From the NCBI GenBank assembly GCA_964023275.1, contig OZ029927.1:6651062-6715061 (forward strand): a DNA stretch of 64,000 nucleotides, written 5' to 3'. Under the pieces are notes generated by a model. The model was given only the letters and a program-made list of their open reading frames with translations. It was not told where the DNA came from and made no database searches. This document shows positions 1-12,480 of this stretch, piece by piece. Origin of the DNA: Norana najaformis. Taxonomy: Eukaryota > Annelida > Clitellata > Crassiclitellata > Hormogastridae. Each line of letters starts with the position of its first letter. Position 1 is the stretch's first letter. The translations under genes and the position numbers were made by a program.

Positions 1-235
1 CCCATGTCTTCAACGATCTCTCTGGCAAATGCATTGATCTCTAGTCGCTTTGATACCAGTAACTCACTTCTTACTAGTATCACAAAAAATCAAACATGCA
101 GAAATTTCTTTGTTTACCACTTTTTGTCTAGAGCTATAACTAACGCGTCAAAATACGCGGACGTATCCACTGCATGTAGGGGAGATCGAGGCACCTTGAT
201 CCTTTCGTTATTTAATGTCTAGCCAATGATGATAG
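1..235 (+). mobile_element. LINE family A fragment (reverse transcriptase C-terminal part)
   Basis: The frame from position 4 reads MSSTISLANALISSRFDTSN then SLLTSIT and later SRAITNASKYADV. This matches the CR1/L2-type segment SSRLDYCNSLLIGIT...LARAIT seen in better copies at 37.6 kb and 51.2 kb. No 3' tail is present. Dead by truncation. Confidence 0.65.
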
Positions 236-599
236 ATTCAACTTCAGTTTTTAGTGTACTGTAAAGCTAAGGACAATGTTTCATTCATATAATCAAAGCA
301 ACTTTACTGTTGTCCATCGATGACGATGTAAGTAGTCACAGTGACAGTGACTGAGCCTGTACACTTCTGTGCATTTAGGCAGGAAGTCGACCAACTATTA
401 TGGTGTTGTGTTTCGATTTGTATCGTGCGGTGTTAGACCCGGCCACCATTTTGAGGCGTTTGAGAGTCAAAAGCTTCACCCTGTACTGTTTGGATATTTT
501 CGGGTCCTAGTGAAGTGAAAAGGAAGGTAACGGTTGTCTTACTTACAACAGTGCTGTTGTGTGAAGAGTGTTGTCTACTCCGGCCACATCTCATCTTAT

Positions 600-800
600 G
601 TATTCATTTTTGTTTATTTATTTATTGCACTTAATGCACTAAACTTGCGAGGCCAGTAAATCTGAATCTGAGGCGCGAGACAAGTGTGTAAACAGCTCGT
701 CTATGATCTTTACGCGAAGTCCGCTCGTCAGAATCAAACCCGCAATCGTTGGATTACAGACCTGGCGCGCTACCGAGTAGTTCACCATGCCGCACAAGGG
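600..800 (-). mobile_element. tRNA-derived SINE, near full length
   Basis: Reading the minus strand: a tRNA-like head (GGCATGGTGAACTACTCGG, then GCGGGTTTGATTC as B-box, 743-727), a body with GCGGACTTCGCG...GACAAG...GTCTCGC, and an AATAAATAAA tail near 615-640. Other copies in the window share the order of these blocks. Polymerase III transcription from the internal A/B boxes is expected for the class. Confidence 0.7.
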
Positions 801-1471
801 CTGCAGTGAATAGATGGATTAATTGTCGAATGGAATCTCCTCTTGCTGACAGAATCCTATTCAAAGACAATGGAATCCAGTCGCTTCCTTTATTCTCTAT
901 GATGACGGCGCACACGGGCAGCACTCACACTGGGCTGCTGCCGCTACTGCTGCAGTCTGCGCATCCCCATCGTCGTTGACATGGTCCATTGCTTTCGTAT
1001 TCAGTCGGCACTCGTCATGCATCACCGACCGCTGATGTAGGCGCATAAGATTCATTCGCAACAAAGAAAGCGCTTTGCATGCAGATGTTCCTCCCTCTTA
1101 AACCAGCCAAGTCATCTCTAAGAGTCGTACAATCTTTCCTATAGGGGTAAGATCTAACACGAGACAACTGTTCACTCATTGCGCAGTTGTGTCAATAACA
1201 GCCCTAAGTGATTGGTCCTGTGATTGAAAGGTCTTTGGCTGAAGCGCAGACATAACTGCAGCAATCCAGTGCCTGGACAACATTTGCCTTTTATGACCGG
1301 ACACCAAAATGTGAATTTCATGAGGCGCGCTGGAATTCCAACCCTTAGAGGTAAAAGATATTAACATTCCATCCGTGTTTCCGTTCACCCATCTTCCTAC
1401 CCACCTGTCTGCCCATTTTGCAACATAAATTGCAATTCAAATTGTATTTAGACGCCCCAAAACAATTCTTG

Positions 1472-1605
1472 TGCCATGCGATGGTCTATTCGGCACCGGA
1501 CCTCGTCTGTACCCAACGATTGCGGGCTCGAGCCTGCTGAGCCGACTCCTTACAACGACAGCGTACAATTTGTTCGCGTACAATTGTCTCTGTCACAGAG
1601 CAGTA
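1472..1605 (+). mobile_element. tRNA-derived SINE copy, partial
   Basis: Contains GATGGTCTATTCGG, GATTGCGGGCTCGAGCCTG (B-box region) and CCGACTCCTTACAACGAC, matching the SINE at 600-800 in opposite orientation. The 3' tail is absent or diverged. Confidence 0.6.
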
Positions 1606-1742
1606 AAATTTCTTCCCGGCGTCACCTGGGCTTAGTGTTTAAAGGTGGAAACCGATATTATTACTCCAGCTGCATGTTCACCTCCTGGAAGCATTACCAC
1701 GTTTTTAGTTTTCATTATGTCTTGAATTCTTATTCTTATTAG

Positions 1743-2380
1743 GTGAAATTCAGACATAATTTCTTTGTCGGTAGGTTATGTATATTGTGAAGTTGAAGTT
1801 ATTACCTTTCTTATACAGCCTAACTTAGCGTCTAAGAATGGAACATTGTAATAATTCAATACGAATTTGAATTAGAAAGTAAGTTATTTAATTTATTAAA
1901 ATGTTCTAATATTTTCTTCTGAGTCAGTCCATATCCCAACAAAACATATTAAAATTATGATGGTTCCAATTAAGGGTTGGTTTTTCTATTTTAAATCTTT
2001 GTGAAAATGTCTATGTTGGCGGCTGCACGGACCTTGTTTAAAATATTGTTCATTGAAAATATTGTTTATTGACAAAGTAAAGTAAAGTAAAGTAATAATT
2101 TTTAAAGATAAATCCCAAACGATTCCCAATGATTTAAGCGATATGGGTTATATGTCAATAACATATTTTCCCATGAATGAAATGTATGGGCATGGTGTTC
2201 TACCATAAACATAGCGGCCAGTTCAAACGGAATATTAGTTTAAAGCGTCTCAACATCCATTGATTCACCTGTGAAATGGTAGGTCTCAGCAGAGTTCCTT
2301 TTTATGTATCTTGGGTAATGGGCAGATCAGCTCCGGCTCATTCTTCACATTCGTTAACCAATCATAATTGTAATTGTACA
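1743..2380. other. AT-rich unassigned sequence
   Basis: AT-rich with no supportable gene. A short GTAAA run occurs near 2076-2095. I see nothing else recognisable. Confidence 0.5.
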
Positions 2381-2399
2381 TTTACATCCTAGACAGCAC

Positions 2400-3010
2400 G
2401 TTAACAGTTTTAAACGTTTTTCGTTGGGTACGTTAAATAATGGTTTGTGTTAAACTGTGAACGTCTCACTAACGTTGTGGAAACGGCAGTAAGCAGCCGG
2501 TTAGGTTACGAAAGTTTTCCTAAAGTAAATAAAACGTTTGTACAGTATTTTATTTCATGCAATGGACGATTTGTTTGGACATGGATTGACAGCGCTTTGT
2601 ATCAGGCGAACGTAGTAACGCTTAAAGACAAGCCTCAATAACGCAAAGATGATTTACTTAATCACGTCATCAGTACACAACGTTTCGATAACGTTGCAAC
2701 AATCGGCTACAAAAGTTTGCGTAACGTTATAAAAACGTTTGCACATAACATTTGCTCCATGCGATAGATGACTATATGGCTGTACGAATAATGACTGAGT
2801 AGTTTTGAATCAGGTGAACATAACAGCACGTAAACATAAACCTTTTTCACGTGCAAACGATTTATTTAACATCCAAGTTACAGACGTTTCGGCAACGCTG
2901 CAGAAATATGCAGAAATGCCCGCAATATGATGCGAGAAGAAAAACGCCGTCTGTCTCACACTCTCTCGGAATAATTTAATCTGGATCATAAGACACTTTG
3001 CCAACGTTTA
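2400..3010. repeat. Cluster of AACGTT palindromes
   Basis: At least eight AACGTT hexamers (mostly AACGTTT or AACGTTG) occur within about 600 bp, where about 0.15 would be expected by chance. They are irregularly spaced on an AT-rich background. This could be the subterminal repeat region of an unidentified DNA transposon, or a binding-site cluster. No protein is supported. Confidence 0.45.
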
Positions 3011-3144
3011 ATCTGTCTTACTCTGCAACAGTTAATTCCTCTCGTTTACCTAGAAGAAGGCTAATTCTTGGAATGCTTGGTTGCCATTCAAATTATTTGG
3101 GTGTTTTTAACAGTCGAACAATTTACATGGGCAACAAAACATGG

Positions 3145-3770
3145 GACTAGATAATGCATTTTTTAAACTGGGTTGACCACTATAACTCACTTCTTATTGG
3201 CATCACAAAGAGAGATCTGCACAAACTACAAATGGTTCTAATCTCTCTGGCCAGAGCCATAACAAAACCACACAAATATCAGCATATTACACCAACGTTA
3301 ATTCGTTACACTGGTTACCCTTCGAGCAAAGAATCCGGTTTTAAATCTGTCTTATAGTTCACAAAGTACTACATTTAAATCAGCCATCCTGCCTCTGTTC
3401 CATGCTCAACCGTCATACCGACAAACATTGGACTCGATCAGTGGACACTATGACTCCTGTTGTCCTTCGTACCAGGACATTGATTGGGCTCCAGAGCGTT
3501 CTCGGTTGCTGGTCCACGGCTTTGGAATTCGCTGCCAACTTCTATTCATTCTGTAAGTTCTGTGATGTCATTCAGGTCAAAACTTAAGACTCATCGGTTT
3601 CAACTTGCTTACCCACAGTAGCCTAGCTTTTGGTTACTCTGACCCATTGGAATTCAACCAGGCTTCTCCAAAAGGTTAAGGCTTTTGATTACGATTTCAC
3701 TTGCATCGACCATCGACTGATGCTTTGGACATTGTGATAACGGCGCTGTAGAAGTCCTTAGATTAGATTA
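3145..3770 (+). mobile_element. LINE family A 3' end (CR1/L2-like)
   Basis: A diverged copy of the 3' end of a non-LTR retrotransposon. Frames with breaks contain DHYNSLLIGITKRDLHKLQ, SLARAIT..HKYQHITPTL and a VLRTRTLIGLQ segment. The 3' end reads ATCGACTGATGC...GATAACGGCGCTGTAGAAG, followed by a TTAGATTAGATTAG tail. The copy at 50560-51735 is the closest relative in the window. Confidence 0.8.
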
Positions 3771-4412
3771 GGGAATGGAAACCTTACATAAACTCGCGTA
3801 TGAAGGGTTTGCTTTTGCTGTGACTAATACCGATATCGTCTGACGGGATTTACACGAATCTCATGGCGTGGATCTCGAGGAGAGAATTCGTCGCCTGAAT
3901 TTCGTCAGCTGTCGCCGACTGCGGCTGGCGATGGGATTTGCCTAATGGGTGACTCCTCTACGACCACGAGACACATGTAGCGCCAATGCATATAAGCAGA
4001 TATGAACACCTCTCGACCCTACCTAAGTCCTCCGCTGCTCGGAGAGTGGTCTTTCTAGGTCAGCGCCTGATATTCCGCCTCGGCTGCGAAGGTCGGCGGC
4101 AGGGTCGCCTGATAGAGCGCCCAGTTATTGCATAGGGGAGCGATCGGCCAGTCTTCATATCAGCTGTCATCTGTGTGTCATCGATGGAGATTATCCGCTC
4201 AGCTGACTGGCTGTGTTTATTGCCAACATTGCAACGCACACCCACACGCACTCAGACACCCACCCATTCCCGCCCATACCGACCCACACACGATTTAATG
4301 CCCTTCAGCGAAAGCAGTCTTTTCATTTTATGTCCAGGGATATAGTCCAACGGCCGCTGAACAACAAATTGCAATTTCAGGTCTACAGGGAATAGAGAAC
4401 ACGATTTCTCAG
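3771..4412. other. Unassigned sequence
   Basis: No supportable gene or repeat copy; a short CACACCCACACGCACTCAGA run occurs near 4235. Confidence 0.4.
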
Positions 4413-4475
4413 GCCTCTTCCAACCTATGCACCCCTCTTCCAACCTATGCCACCCTCTTCCAACCTATGCCCCCC
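4413..4475. repeat. Three-copy 20-21 bp tandem repeat
   Basis: CTCTTCCAACCTATGC repeats three times at 20-21 bp spacing. Confidence 0.85.
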
Positions 4476-5184
4476 AACTGCACTCTAAATACATTTGTTT
4501 TCGAACGCCTGTAAAGAGACCACAGAGAGATCGAGAGAGGCGCGAGTCAATTAAAGATTTAGAAGTGCTGGCAAAATTCAACCTTTTGAATCTGAATCGA
4601 TTTCTAGAAACCTTTAATTATGAGAATTCTCGGGCCCCGCAGAGCAGTGTTTGACTCCCGGACCAAATGACATCCGTTCCTTTAGTTTTTGCACGTCTCT
4701 TTTGGAGTCTGCAATTACGAAGAGGGAGGTGCTAATTTCCTTTTCTGAGTCGAAAAGTCCCCGGCTTGTGCTTCGTCTACTTCCCGGATCAAAATTCTAC
4801 AAGTTGCTAACTGACGCAAATGCACGCAACACCCAGTAGAAGATGATGTAAACAGCGATCAAGCCTGCAGTTGTTTGCGCTCAACCTTCGTCCTCTGCGA
4901 ACGGGACAAACATTCGGCGCAAACCGGACAAAGGTGGATTGTGCGTCGAGTGGTGTTAAGAAATGATTTCTTTGGGCGTAGCAGGAACCGGTGGACGTGA
5001 TTGACTGAAATAACATTCAAAAACAGAAATGTAGCTCGATGCTAGGCCGAGAAGTGTTTGTAAGTAAGAAGGCCAAATTTAAAGTAGACCTTGAGGAAAG
5101 GTGTCGTTTGGAAGAGGTCAACTCTAGGGACCGGAGACCATGGAGACCTTAAACGGCGTGCACGGAGACCTTAAATGGCGTCGC

Positions 5185-5265
5185 GTCCATTCAAACCGGC
5201 AGCGGTGGTGAAGGATCTCACCCGATAATTTCATTGGTAAAACGAGCAAGGCCAATACCATACGG
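5185..5265 (+). repeat. Dispersed repeat shared with 55.4 kb
   Basis: The block CCATTCAAACCGGCAGCGGT followed by GGTGAAGGATCTCACCCG recurs in the same orientation at 55405-55465 with flanking similarity (AAATGGCGT...). A low-copy interspersed element of unknown type; no coding capacity seen. Confidence 0.6.
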
Positions 5266-6400
5266 AATAACCTGTACATTTACATTTCTCGAAATTGTAG
5301 CTGTGGCATTAGGTTTCACGACTCTAAATACTGCAGCCTCTGTTGCACAACTACTTTCTCAATAGCCTTCGTAGTTTTGATGTCATCCGGATCAAAGATA
5401 AAGAAATCCTTGTTGCTCTCGTCTGGACCAAAACAGCAACAGTAGCATGCGATGAAAGTCTTCTGATTACTGCAGGCACCTGTGCTAGACCTGACAAATA
5501 CTCTAACTAGACGTTGAACGTCTCAAACCGCAAAAAGTAACTAAATCTGCTAAAATGTGCACTTAAATGCGTAGGGCACACGTACGAGGCCACCTAGCGA
5601 TTGTAGCAAGAGTCAGTCTGACTGTAATCGCCACTTAGCACCCTAACAAGAACCGACCTAATATGGGAAACTGGAAGATTTCGTGATTTCGTGATCACTG
5701 ATTCTATGTGAGGAGTGGTATGGCGGAAGATTCTGTTGAGACGACGCGGCAAAGGAAGTCAGCAGACAGACAGAAAGACTGATTCTGAAATCGCCGACAC
5801 ACAGAAGGCGCACTAAACATTCTACAAGGTCGACTAAAACCATCCATGATTTGTATTTGAAGCTACCCTAAGATCGTTGTGCAGAAGGTTGACGAGGACT
5901 GAGCTTCCGCAAAACACGGTATCACCCACCGTCTTGACGTCGCTCGCTGTTGACAGCAGACGCGTCGCAATTACGACGAGTTTACGCAATACGAGGATTG
6001 GTGTTTGGTCAAGTAATTATTTGCAGTTTGTCGGCCTGATCTGAGCTTACGAGATGTAGGACTGTGTTGGTCTGTTGTTTGCTGGGTTCGTGGGGACCTA
6101 ATATTAGAATTTCGTGGCGTGAGACGAACGGGAGAGGAAGGAAAGAGCGTCGAATCGGTGCTCACGCCATCTATCGGCCTCTTCGAATGAGTGACTGTCA
6201 AAATCCGAGATTAATGAGACGTTCAGCGTCGACTATGATTGACGCCGGCCGTCGTAGACACGCACGCTCTGCCTCATGGACACATCCCTCCCTCTGTCAA
6301 TTCGACCCCCTCCCTTCCTTTCCCCACACCCTCTGGCTAGATCGCTGCACCTGATCGCTGTCTTGGCGTTTTCCATGTCTCTGCTTCTGCCTCACTCCGG
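5266..6400. other. Unassigned sequence
   Basis: No homology-supported gene. Open frames here are short and overlap on both strands with no recognisable domain. Confidence 0.4.
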
Positions 6401-6515
6401 CTCTGTTTCTCTGTCTCTCTCTCGGTCTCTCTCTATCCGAGTCTCACTGTCTCCTGGTCTCTCCCTCGGGATCTCTTTCTGTCTATGTCCGTCTCTCGCT
6501 CTCAGTTGCTGTCAC

Positions 6516-6600
<85 letters not shown>

Positions 6601-6625
6601 CGGCTTCCTCTCTCTCTCCGCATGA
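6400..6625. repeat. CT-rich microsatellite
   Basis: Imperfect (CT)n with TTTC interruptions, purest at 6518-6600. It keeps long frames open (Ser/Leu on one strand, Arg/Glu on the other), which are not genes. CT/GTCT-rich sequence continues in patches to about 7330. Confidence 0.9.
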
Positions 6626-7664
6626 CTCTTCTGTCACTGCGGGTCTCACTTGTCCTCCCTGCCTCTGTTCCGGGTCTCTCCGTGTCTGTCTGTCTGTCTG
6701 TGCAGTCTCTGTGTCTCTGGCTCCCGTGTTTCGTCCCAGCCGGGCGCTGGAGCCACGACGAAACAACGTCGCTGACCGTGGTTCATATTGCGCTCGATTT
6801 GCTGATCGAACGACTTGGCCGCACGCAATACATCGCTAAAACCCACCGATGTCTCTGTCTGTCTCTCTCTCTCTCTTTCATCGCTCTGTGTGTGTGTCTG
6901 TTTGTGTGTGTCTGTCATTTAGCCTGTTGCGTCTCTGAGCCCGAGTTTGTTTATCTCTCCCTCTATGTCTGCGTGTGTCTTTCTGCCTGTCTAGCTGACT
7001 GCCTTTGCTTCGCCTTCTGCTTGGTCGACGCCACACGCCAGGCGTCTAAATATTAATAACAGCGATTCTTGCGGTGATTAATTCGCTGTTTGCCAAATTA
7101 GAAACTCGTAGATTCGTCATCGTCGTCGTCGAAGACGAAGGATTCCAATCTGGCTTCAGATTTTAAAACAGGTCTCTCTTACTCCGGCAATCACAGTTGT
7201 TCGTGCTGAATCCGGCTCCAGCTGACACGACTCCTCAAGTCCACTGGGACATTGAGCCTCTGTGGTGGATTCGATCCCGTGTGTCTGTCCGTCTATGTCT
7301 GTCTGTCTGTCTTCTTGTCTGTCTGTGTGTCTCTCCGTACGCCTGCTTGTCTATGGTGGGCTCCTCTAATGGTAGGAATTTGATTGACTTTGTTGCAGTC
7401 CAACCTGTATTATCGCTCACGAGCCGTACTAGAATTATGAATGACCCGTGGCTTGAAGGCAGAGGAATGGGAGCCACAGATGCGAAAGGGGGACCAAGAG
7501 TGGAATAGGATGGGAGGGCGTGGGAGGGGAAGAGGCGTCTACGTCGTCGTTCGCGCCATGATTTAAGACGATCGTCTGCAGAGATGACGGATCGTGACGA
7601 CGCCTTTGTCACGTGATCCAGGCGACGCAACTTAATGCGAAGAGCCGACGTTTACACACACATA

Positions 7665-7750
7665 CATATAAGTAGGCCTACATACATACATACATACATA
7701 CACACACAGAGACAGACGGACGGACGGACAGACAGAAAGATAGATAGAGA
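7665..7750. repeat. Tetranucleotide repeat patch (ACAT, ACAG, ACGG)
   Basis: CATACATACATA, then ACGGACGGACAGACAG, then AGATAGATA. A similar mixed patch lies at 8130-8250. Confidence 0.85.
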
Positions 7751-8647
7751 AACTAAAGTATATAGTGTCCGGTGGGCTTACGTACATATAAGGTAGATGT
7801 AGGTATTTTGTGATTTCGTTCTCACCGTTAATGTTATTGGTCCATCCATTTGCTACACTCGATCTCACTCCACGACATCGTTCACATAACATTTATGTGT
7901 TCTTCCGTGTTTGCGAACAATCTGCGAAGAATCGGTGGTTAACGAAAGAGATATTTAGTGTGGCCAAGATGTTCTAAAGAGCTGCATCTGTACGTTAGAA
8001 TTATTCGACAACTGCTCAACATGTCTTATAAGTTCTAAAAGGCGCTACACAAAGGCTCAGATATCGCTATGGCTAGAGTGAGGATCGCCTTGGACTGATC
8101 CTGAAAAGGCGCTATAGCAACGTTCACATACATGCATGAGCATAGACATACATGCAAGCATACGTACAGGTAAATAGATACACACATGCATGCGTATGTA
8201 CGTACGTACAGACAGACAGGTAGACAGACAAACAGACAGACAAATAAAGGGACATCGAAAGTAGTCCTGTCGGCTTTTCGGATAAGATAGGCGTAGTTAT
8301 GGCGGCATTCGTGTGATTGTTTTCGCAGTTAATTTGTCCATCCATTGCCTGCTCTATAGTTGCTTCTTCTTAATGCTTCTCCTTTGCTTCCAGACAAATC
8401 AATATGTGGCGAGTCCAAGTAATTGCTTATCGGACGAAGTCAAAGTCCTTTGCGCCGTCCTTCTCTCCAGCTTCATTCGAACCCGTCGCCCTTCATTATT
8501 CGCCTAATACGTTGCAATCTTATAAATACGACTAATTATCAGCCGACGGTCGACGACGGGGGATCCGACGAGAAACTGACGAAATACGGATTCACTCACG
8601 CAGCTCTTCTTTATTTTCCATATCGTCTTCTCAGGCTTCTTCCATGT

Positions 8648-8750
8648 CTCTGCCTCTCTGTCTGTCTGTCTGTCTGTCTCTGTCTCTGTCTGTCTCTGTC
8701 TCCCTCTGTCTCTGTCTCTCTGTCTCTGTCTCTCTGTCTCTGTCTCTTCG
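8648..8750. repeat. GTCT / CTCTGT microsatellite
   Basis: (GTCT)n grading into TCTCTGTCTCTG repeats. It produces spurious open frames on both strands. Confidence 0.9.
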
Positions 8751-8889
8751 TTATCGTCCAACGCATTTCTCGTCTCCTCGACCATTTATCGACAACAGCG
8801 TCTGTCGCTCTGAGGTCCATGGAGAGAAAACGCGTTATACGCCCAGGTCCCTCAATTACACGAACCCCTAACAGTGGCCGACTGACGTA

Positions 8890-9495
8890 CTAGCACATGG
8901 CTGAACTGCAGTGGTTTTCTGCAATCTTACCTACCTTCTTCAAATTGCTTATCCGCCACCTAAGACAGAGAGGCAACCTGACCTTCTAGCTGTGGCTTGG
9001 CTTTGGTGCGCCTTCGGTTGATGCCTTTACTGCAATCCTATTCATAACACTGGCCAACAGAAAAAATTTTTTTTCTTGTTGCCTTCGGTTTTAGACCTGT
9101 TCTTGGGGTAATTTTGGGCGCTGATTCAGAAAATGTCATTGGATTGAGTGCAAAAGGAGCTTCTTCGGTGTCGAATGACTTGAAATTTTTATAACAAACT
9201 TGTTCTGTTTGGTATCATATAAGTACAGTTTCAGGTACTACCATTTTCTTTTAAGTATTTGTATTATTATGTTTATTTAGTGTATCACATAATAAATTGA
9301 GCACTACATAATTATAGCTATAGCCTTATGTTTTATGGGCGAGCAGAGGCAAGGACTGGTATATGGCATAATGTTCTATATCTCGAAAACTAGACCTGCT
9401 GGGAGAAAACTGGTGCCTTTTCTGGAATCAGCAGGTCAAATATACCCAGAAACAGTTCTAACATTTGAGGCAACAAATTATGTGTTGGCCAGTGT
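8890..9495. other. Unassigned AT-rich sequence before the 165-bp array
   Basis: A 76-codon frame at 9335-9565 (MGEQRQGLVYGIMFYISKTR at its start) runs into the tandem array. I do not recognise it, and codon-level support is lacking. Confidence 0.35.
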
Positions 9496-10077
9496 AATCA
9501 TTCATAATATGCGCATATATTCAGCGCCTTCTGAAGAAAACTCCTCAAAGCTGCTCCAGACTTAACAACACAAGACGACGATGCCTTTTGCATTAGACAA
9601 TTAGACAACAGCGCATTAGAAGTCACTAATGACTTATTCACTTACTGCAATCCTATTCATAATCATTCATAATATGCGCATATATTCAGCGCCTTCTGAA
9701 GAAAACTGCTCAAAGCTGCTCCAGACTTAATTACACAAGACGACGATGCCTTTTGCATTAGACAATTAGACAACAGCGCATTAGAAGTCACTAATGACTT
9801 ATTCACTTACTGCAATCCTATTCATAATCATTCATAATATGCGCATATATTCAGCGCCTTCTGAAGAAAACTCCTCAAAGCTGCTCCAGACTTAACAACA
9901 CAAGACGACGATGCCTTTTGCATTAGACAATTAGACAACAGCGCATTAGAAGTCACTAATGACTTATTCACTTACTGCAATCCTATTCATAATCATTCAT
10001 AATATGCGCATATATTCAGCGCCTTCTGAAGAAAACTCCTCAAAGCTGCTCCAGACTTAACAACACAAGACGACGAT
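9496..10077. repeat. 165-bp tandem repeat, about 3.5 copies
   Basis: TTCATAATATGCGCATATAT recurs at 9501, 9666, 9831 and 9996, an exact 165-bp period. Copies are nearly identical (for example CTCCTCAAAG against CTGCTCAAAG), implying recent duplication. The array ends mid-unit at CGACGATCGA. No coding frame spans the array. Confidence 0.95.
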
Positions 10078-10224
10078 CGAATAGAATGGTCTTCAACCGA
10101 AATAGAGGCAGATTAGGGCCCATGTATAGCTATGTATATGTATTGTGCATAGGCTATGACGCAGATTGCATGGATCTTCTGTTCCAGAGTTAAGGGCCGA
10201 ACACAGCAAAGCTACCATGTTGCC

Positions 10225-10905
10225 CTGTGGAAGTACGAGACTGTGGAAGTACAGGACTATGGAAGGACGGGACTGTGGAAGGACGGGACTGCGGAAGTAC
10301 GGGACTGTGGAAGGACGGGACTGTGGAAGGACGGGACTGTGGAAGGACGGGACTGTGCAAGGACGGGACTGTGGAAGTACGGGACTGTGGAAGGACGGGA
10401 CTGTGGAAATACGGAACTGTGGAAGTACGGGAGTACCGGACTGTGGAAGTACGGGACTGTGGAAGGACGGGACTGTGGAAGGACGGGACTGTGGAAGGAC
10501 GGGACTGTGGAAGGACGGGACTGTGGAAGTACGGGACTGTGGAAGTACGGGACTGTGGAAGGACGGGACTGTGGAAGGACGGGACTGTGGAAGGACGGGA
10601 CTGTGGAAGGACGGGACTGTGGAAGGACGGGACTGTGGAAGGACGGGACTGTGGAAGGACGGGACTGTGGAAGGACGGGACTGTGGAAGGACGGGACTGT
10701 GGAAGTACGGGACTGTGGAAGGACGGGACTGTGGAAGGACGGGACTGTGGAAGTACGGGACTGTGGAAGGACGGGACTGTGGAAGTACGGGACTGTGGAA
10801 GGACGGGACTGTGGAAGGACGGGACTGTGGAAGTTCGGGGCTGTGGAAGTACGGGATTGTGGATGGACGGGACTGTGGAAGTACGGGACTGTGGAAGTAC
10901 GGGAT
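10225..10905. repeat. 16-bp minisatellite, about 42 copies
   Basis: The unit is CTGTGGAAGGACGGGA, with a common variant having AAGTACGG. Because 16 is not a multiple of three, each frame reads through three units as a 16-residue period (RTGLWKDGTVEGRDCG). The unit lacks stops in most frames, so long open frames appear on both strands; none looks like a gene. Confidence 0.95.
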
Positions 10906-10959
10906 GGCGACTGTGCTCCATCTTATCCAGGGGAGTGTCTGTTTCGGTCTCATCCAGTC

Positions 10960-11255
10960 CTGGCCCTCAGTTCTCTCCTCTCAAAGTCACCTGATTGTCT
11001 CACTGGTCAGAACTTCCACGATGGGACATAGAAGTTTCGCTGTGTTTGGTCCAACTTTCAGGAATAGGTAGCCTATCGCCAAATCAAATCAGCTTCTTTG
11101 TCTCTTTGTAAACCTATTCCGTGAGCGCTTGAAAACCACTTTGTTCGCTCGCGGCTTTCTCTTATCAAATAGGGAGCAACTCTGACGAATCTTCACGTGA
11201 AGTGGCGCCATATAAATCTCTGATTACACTTACGACTATAGATCACCTTGCGGTG
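10960..11255 (+). mobile_element. LINE 3' end (family B-related)
   Basis: Frame reads VRTSTMGHRSFAVFGPTF then FRERLKTTLF, matching the typical CR1/L2 C-terminus (RSFA..GP..WN, F..RLKT.LF). It is followed by TGGCGCCATATAAAT and a TTAC-type tail. Confidence 0.7.
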
Positions 11256-12480
11256 TAGAGCGAAGAGATGTGCGACCACGTACAGATGGCGCTATATGAA
11301 GCGCTGTATGTATTTACTAATTACCCTACTAATGTTCTCCTTCGATTGATTTCTTAGGTGATTTGTTAGCTGAACTTCGCATCATATGTCGCACCAATCA
11401 GCCGCTTTAGCGCCACAGGTAGAGACCTATGTATCTGAACATTTATATAGCGCCTTTTAGAGCCTCACAAAGACCCGAGACATTAAATGACAGTGCTTGT
11501 AACAGCCTAGGGACTGCATAAAGGGACAAAACTATGGTGACAATGTAGGGAAGGAAGTTTCTCCTTCCCTGCTGTCTTAGTTATCTCGATATATCAAAGA
11601 TTCAAAATCAGGCGCAATTCGCTTCCACACCTGATTGCTGTCACACGCATTAGGCCTTAGGCCTTAGGCCTAATCGTACATGCACAGTGTGTGCATGTTC
11701 CCGTAGTTGATATATTTTGCTTGTTCATTTGCGTTATTTGTTTCGAGCTCAGAGGCAGCGAAGCGTGACGAGCGACTGAAAGTGTGCAATTCTTACGCTC
11801 TGTATTTACATTAGTTAAGCTGGCCAGTCTGTGTCTAGGCGAAGAGTTCGGCTGCAGAAGTTGATTGATCTGTGTGCATCTAAGACAGAGGTTATACGCC
11901 GCATTTGAGTTGGTTTCTTGCAATAAAACTTGTTGCCTGTCTGCAATTGAAGGAAGTTCGTCTAGAGACGACGCTGGATGCTAGTAAACTGATGGACTCT
12001 CGCACACAAGTAGAATCAAATCAACGGATTCTCTTTCACGAATGACTGACGACAGGTTCAGAGTTTGTGGTCTGCAGCTGAGGAATGACGATGGCCGAGT
12101 GAAATGCTTGTCTGTGATCGACTGTTACGACTGCCACTCCCTCGGCTGATGGTGGAGCGCGCCAGGTTTGTATAGTGTGGGCTGAAATTTTCGTTAGACG
12201 AAAACCTCTCCAAAGTCAGGCCCGAGATATAGACAGATAGTTAGACAAACAGGCAGGCAGACAGACAGACAGGTATTCATACAGGCAGACAGGCAGATAG
12301 AGAAGCGAGAGAAAGGAAGAGACAAAGACAGAGGGACAAATACAAAAGCAAAAGGCAGAGGGTAAATAGAGAAGTAAGGTCGTTCGGCTGGGAGACAGAG
12401 GATCCAATACTGGAAACTGAGAGGCCGCTTCCCTGAGGCAAAAGCAAAAGCTCTACGATTCAAGACGACCCTATGTATAT
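11256..12480. other. Unassigned sequence with a repeat tail
   Basis: 11424-11480 carries ATCTGAACATTTATATAGCGCC, the reverse of a common GGCGCTATATAAATGTTCAGAT tail seen also near 46.13, 47.69 and 49.50 kb. A short ACAG/GCAG patch lies at 12225-12300. No gene. Confidence 0.5.

Noticed and set aside
6276-6839. 187-codon Ser/Leu frame
   Set aside because: CT microsatellite reading; complement is equally open.
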